DNA of 42,524 nucleotides from JABIDZ01 sp964402905 (GTDB lineage: Archaea > Iainarchaeota > Iainarchaeia > Iainarchaeales > JAAZKV01). The stretch lies in contig CAYODU010000001.1 of NCBI GenBank assembly GCA_964402905.1, positions 1 to 42,524 of the forward strand, in the 5' to 3' direction. Below, piece by piece: positions 40,747-42,524 of the stretch. Each line of letters opens with the position of its first letter. Positions within the stretch are counted from its first letter, which is position 1. The notes beneath the pieces were generated by a model. The model had not been told where the DNA came from and searched no databases. It saw only the letters and a program-made list of their open reading frames with translations. The position numbers and the translations under genes were made by a program.

Positions 40747-41598
40747 TTATTTCAAATACTTGATTGTATTAACAAGTATCCCGTATGTCAAGCCAGGATC
40801 ATAATTGAAATAAATCACTGTACCAAGCGGAAAACTCTTTTTCTCTATAATTGCTGGTAAACCGTCTTGCGGAGTTCCTTCCGCATCGATATAAGCAATT
40901 CTTTTTGCTCCTTCATTTGCCTGTATTGGAAGAGATCTTAATGTGTAAGGTATTTCTCCTGCAGGAGGAGTAATTTCTATTCCACTCATTATTGGGTGAT
41001 CATAGTCCTCTCTTCTTATTCTTCCCACAACAGCTATTTCGCTTGATTCTCTGCAAGAAGGAACATTGTCTGAACCAAGAACACACTCGGCAGGCATTAT
41101 ATTTTCAAAAGTTGCTTTCCAGCCAACAACATCTGTTGAAGTCAAACCGTAAAGACCAACATTCTGATATATCCCAGAGTTAAGAACAGTAATTAATTTA
41201 CCGCCTTTTTTAACATAATTCTGGATTGCTTCTCCCAAAGCAACTGTTATACTTCTATCAGAAGTATTGCTTTGATCAAAAATTATTATATCATATTGAC
41301 TTAGTTCTTCAGTAGCAAAATTGCTAAAAGAAGTTGACGATCTTACTCTATAAGTAAGCATATAATTCAAATTGTCTAGTACTAATTTTTCCCCCAAAGA
41401 AGGTTCTCCGATAAAGAGAACTTGTATGTGCTCGCTTCCCTTTGGAAGATAAGGAATATCAACTACACCAAAGTAGTTCAAAGAAGCTATTCCAATAATT
41501 ACTAGCAAAATTAATGGAATTAGTCCTTCTAGATTGAATCTGCGCATTCCCCCACCAATAGGCGACGGGTCTGCTGCTCCACCATCATCCGGATACAT
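40747..41598 (-). CDS. Membrane-anchored protein with a glutamine-amidotransferase-like domain
   Basis: 283 residues: short Gly/Pro/Asp-rich cytoplasmic N-terminus (MYPDDGGAADPSPIGGG), one membrane helix (LIPLILLVIIGIASLNYF, about 26-43), then an extracellular alpha/beta domain of the class I GATase/ThuA-like type: VLFIGEPSLGEKL, YDIIIFDQSN, AIQNYVKKGGKLITVLNSG, VIYFNYDPGL. No nucleophilic Cys-His pair in the right places (the Cys at AECVLG and SCRE look structural), so probably a non-catalytic binding or scaffold domain. Downstream of the membrane-helix gene and upstream of alba, same direction. Confidence 0.7.
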   Translation of the reverse strand: MYPDDGGAADPSPIGGGMRRFNLEGLIPLILLVIIGIASLNYFGVVDIPYLPKGSEHIQVLFIGEPSLGEKLVLDNLNYMLTYRVRSSTSFSNFATEELSQYDIIIFDQSNTSDRSITVALGEAIQNYVKKGGKLITVLNSGIYQNVGLYGLTSTDVVGWKATFENIMPAECVLGSDNVPSCRESSEIAVVGRIRREDYDHPIMSGIEITPPAGEIPYTLRSLPIQANEGAKRIAYIDAEGTPQDGLPAIIEKKSFPLGTVIYFNYDPGLTYGILVNTIKYLK

Positions 41599-41739
41599 TA
41601 AAACACCTCTATTTCACTCCATTCAATTAATCTGTTAATATCTTTGTTTTCTAGTGTTTTTAACCTTTTCGCTAGAAAGCAATTGAAGAAATAATGCGCT
41701 TGGAGTTAATAAACTTAACCCTTTTTTACAAGTAAAAAA

Positions 41740-42144
41740 TTAGTATTTTATCGCGATAAGTGCAATGTAAATGAGAAATAATATGATATTAAAAAAAGTG
41801 TAGAATGTACTATTCTTCATTTCTTTTTCGCTCGCTTTGTAATCTCCGTTTAATAGACTAAAAATATTTTTACGATTCTTCAAAAGATAAATTAATCCAA
41901 AAAATCCAGCAACATTCATTATCAGTGAATCAAAAAATATTTTTATAAAAAAATCAAGGGGGCTAGTCATAACTCCAATAAGGTCAAATGCCCAAAAAGA
42001 GAGTACTATTGAAAACACTATTTGAAGCAAAAAAGCAAATATAAAATATATTGCTGCTATTACTGAGATTAATGCGGAAGTGTAAATAGAAAATATTCCA
42101 AAGACATCCATCCCTGCCTTGTAAAGACTATTCAAAGAAACCAT
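41740..42144 (-). CDS. Multi-helix membrane protein of unknown function
   Basis: 134 residues with about four transmembrane helices (about 17-45, 46-66, 67-88, 112-132) and a short Lys-rich loop (KNRKNIFSLL). No family signature. Starts about 20 nt after the stop of the next upstream gene, so probably co-transcribed with it. Confidence 0.6.
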   Translation of the reverse strand: MVSLNSLYKAGMDVFGIFSIYTSALISVIAAIYFIFAFLLQIVFSIVLSFWAFDLIGVMTSPLDFFIKIFFDSLIMNVAGFFGLIYLLKNRKNIFSLLNGDYKASEKEMKNSTFYTFFNIILFLIYIALIAIKY

Positions 42145-42163
42145 TCAAACACTTTCAGATTTT

Positions 42164-42524
42164 TTATTTCCCAAGCATCCCATAATACATATTCTTTGCA
42201 TAAAGCATGTAATTGTTATCCAGGAAATAATATTCTACCGGGTAAGAGTAGTAAGCAACCCTTTCGCCCAAACCCGCAGTAGTTATCATTGGAGTATAGC
42301 GTTGAATTTGGTTTTCTTTTCCTTGCATCATTGAACCAAAATCAAGCGTTAAAACAATGCTACTATTTGAAGCATTAGGAAATTGTTTTACAATTGCGAA
42401 ATCCCTATCTTTTTTTATTTTTAGTGCAAGTATTGGAGAAGAACCAAAAATCAAAGGATTGTTACCAGTTAATTCGGGTTTTAAATTTCCAACACTAAAA
42501 AGATTATCTACACAATCTTTTTCA
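42164..42524 (-). CDS. Secreted or membrane protein, C-terminal fragment (start outside window)
   Basis: The frame is open to the window edge, so at least 119 C-terminal residues are seen. They are Asn/Ser/Tyr-rich (FPNASNSSIVLTLDFGSMM, GERVAYYSYPVEYYFLDNNY) with no membrane helix and no motif. A TTG at 42454 could be read as a start but the frame continues upstream (KDCVDNLFSVGNLKPEL), so a truncated call is preferred. Followed by a multi-helix membrane protein 19 nt downstream. Confidence 0.6.
   Translation of the reverse strand, partial: EKDCVDNLFSVGNLKPELTGNNPLIFGSSPILALKIKKDRDFAIVKQFPNASNSSIVLTLDFGSMMQGKENQIQRYTPMITTAGLGERVAYYSYPVEYYFLDNNYMLYAKNMYYGMLGK

Overview
This AT-rich window comes from an archaeon, most likely a small-genome DPANN-type lineage (inference; no rRNA is present to place it). 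Archaeal signs are an intron-bearing tRNA-Trp-like gene, an Alba chromatin protein, an archaeal-type valyl-tRNA synthetase, a HerA-like ATPase, form III RuBisCO, and two start styles. One is leaderless ATG with a TATA box 25-30 nt upstream. The other is GGTGA/GTGA-type Shine-Dalgarno sites, often with TTG or GTG starts.

Layout. 1-7759 is a minus-strand run of secreted or membrane-anchored surface proteins, including a transglutaminase-like domain that is probably split from its upstream partner by an 11-A run. 7886-9648 holds three small plus-strand genes. 9700-10325 is an unusual RNA locus: tandem hairpin repeats interrupted by a 100-N gap, a tRNA-Trp with a 91-nt intron, and a second, degenerate tRNA 3' half. 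Then come a family 2 glycosyltransferase, a RelE-like toxin/antitoxin pair with an inverted repeat at its promoter, valS, and two more anchored surface proteins. 16797-21081 carries housekeeping-type genes (TGS GTPase, HemK-like methyltransferase, PLD nuclease, TatD, YkgJ-type cysteine cluster) around a candidate structured RNA at 19931-20090. 21135-25678 has an Arg-rich orphan, a possible TraB/Tiki-like protein, a RecB-like nuclease, a methyltransferase-like protein, a GNAT and a 2H phosphoesterase. 25771-32637 has pyruvate phosphate dikinase, an acyltransferase, several small Arg-rich orphans, a predicted beta-barrel-like secreted protein and tRNA-Leu. 32759-42524 has a large GT-C-like membrane protein, HerA-like ATPase, a winged-helix regulator with a palindromic operator, form III RuBisCO with a small membrane protein, RDD protein, Alba and membrane proteins.

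Metabolic theme. Form III RuBisCO feeds 3-phosphoglycerate from nucleotide-derived ribose into lower glycolysis, and PPDK can turn PEP, AMP and PPi into pyruvate and ATP. This fits the nucleoside-scavenging energy metabolism proposed for DPANN archaea; the other AMP-pathway genes (AMP phosphorylase, ribose-1,5-bisphosphate isomerase) are not in the window. Many remaining genes are surface or orphan proteins.

Most unusual signals: the hairpin-repeat/tRNA-Trp locus, the kissing-loop RNA candidate, the homopolymer-split transglutaminase, the beta-barrel-like protein, and a class of Arg-rich orphan genes standing out against Lys-rich neighbours.
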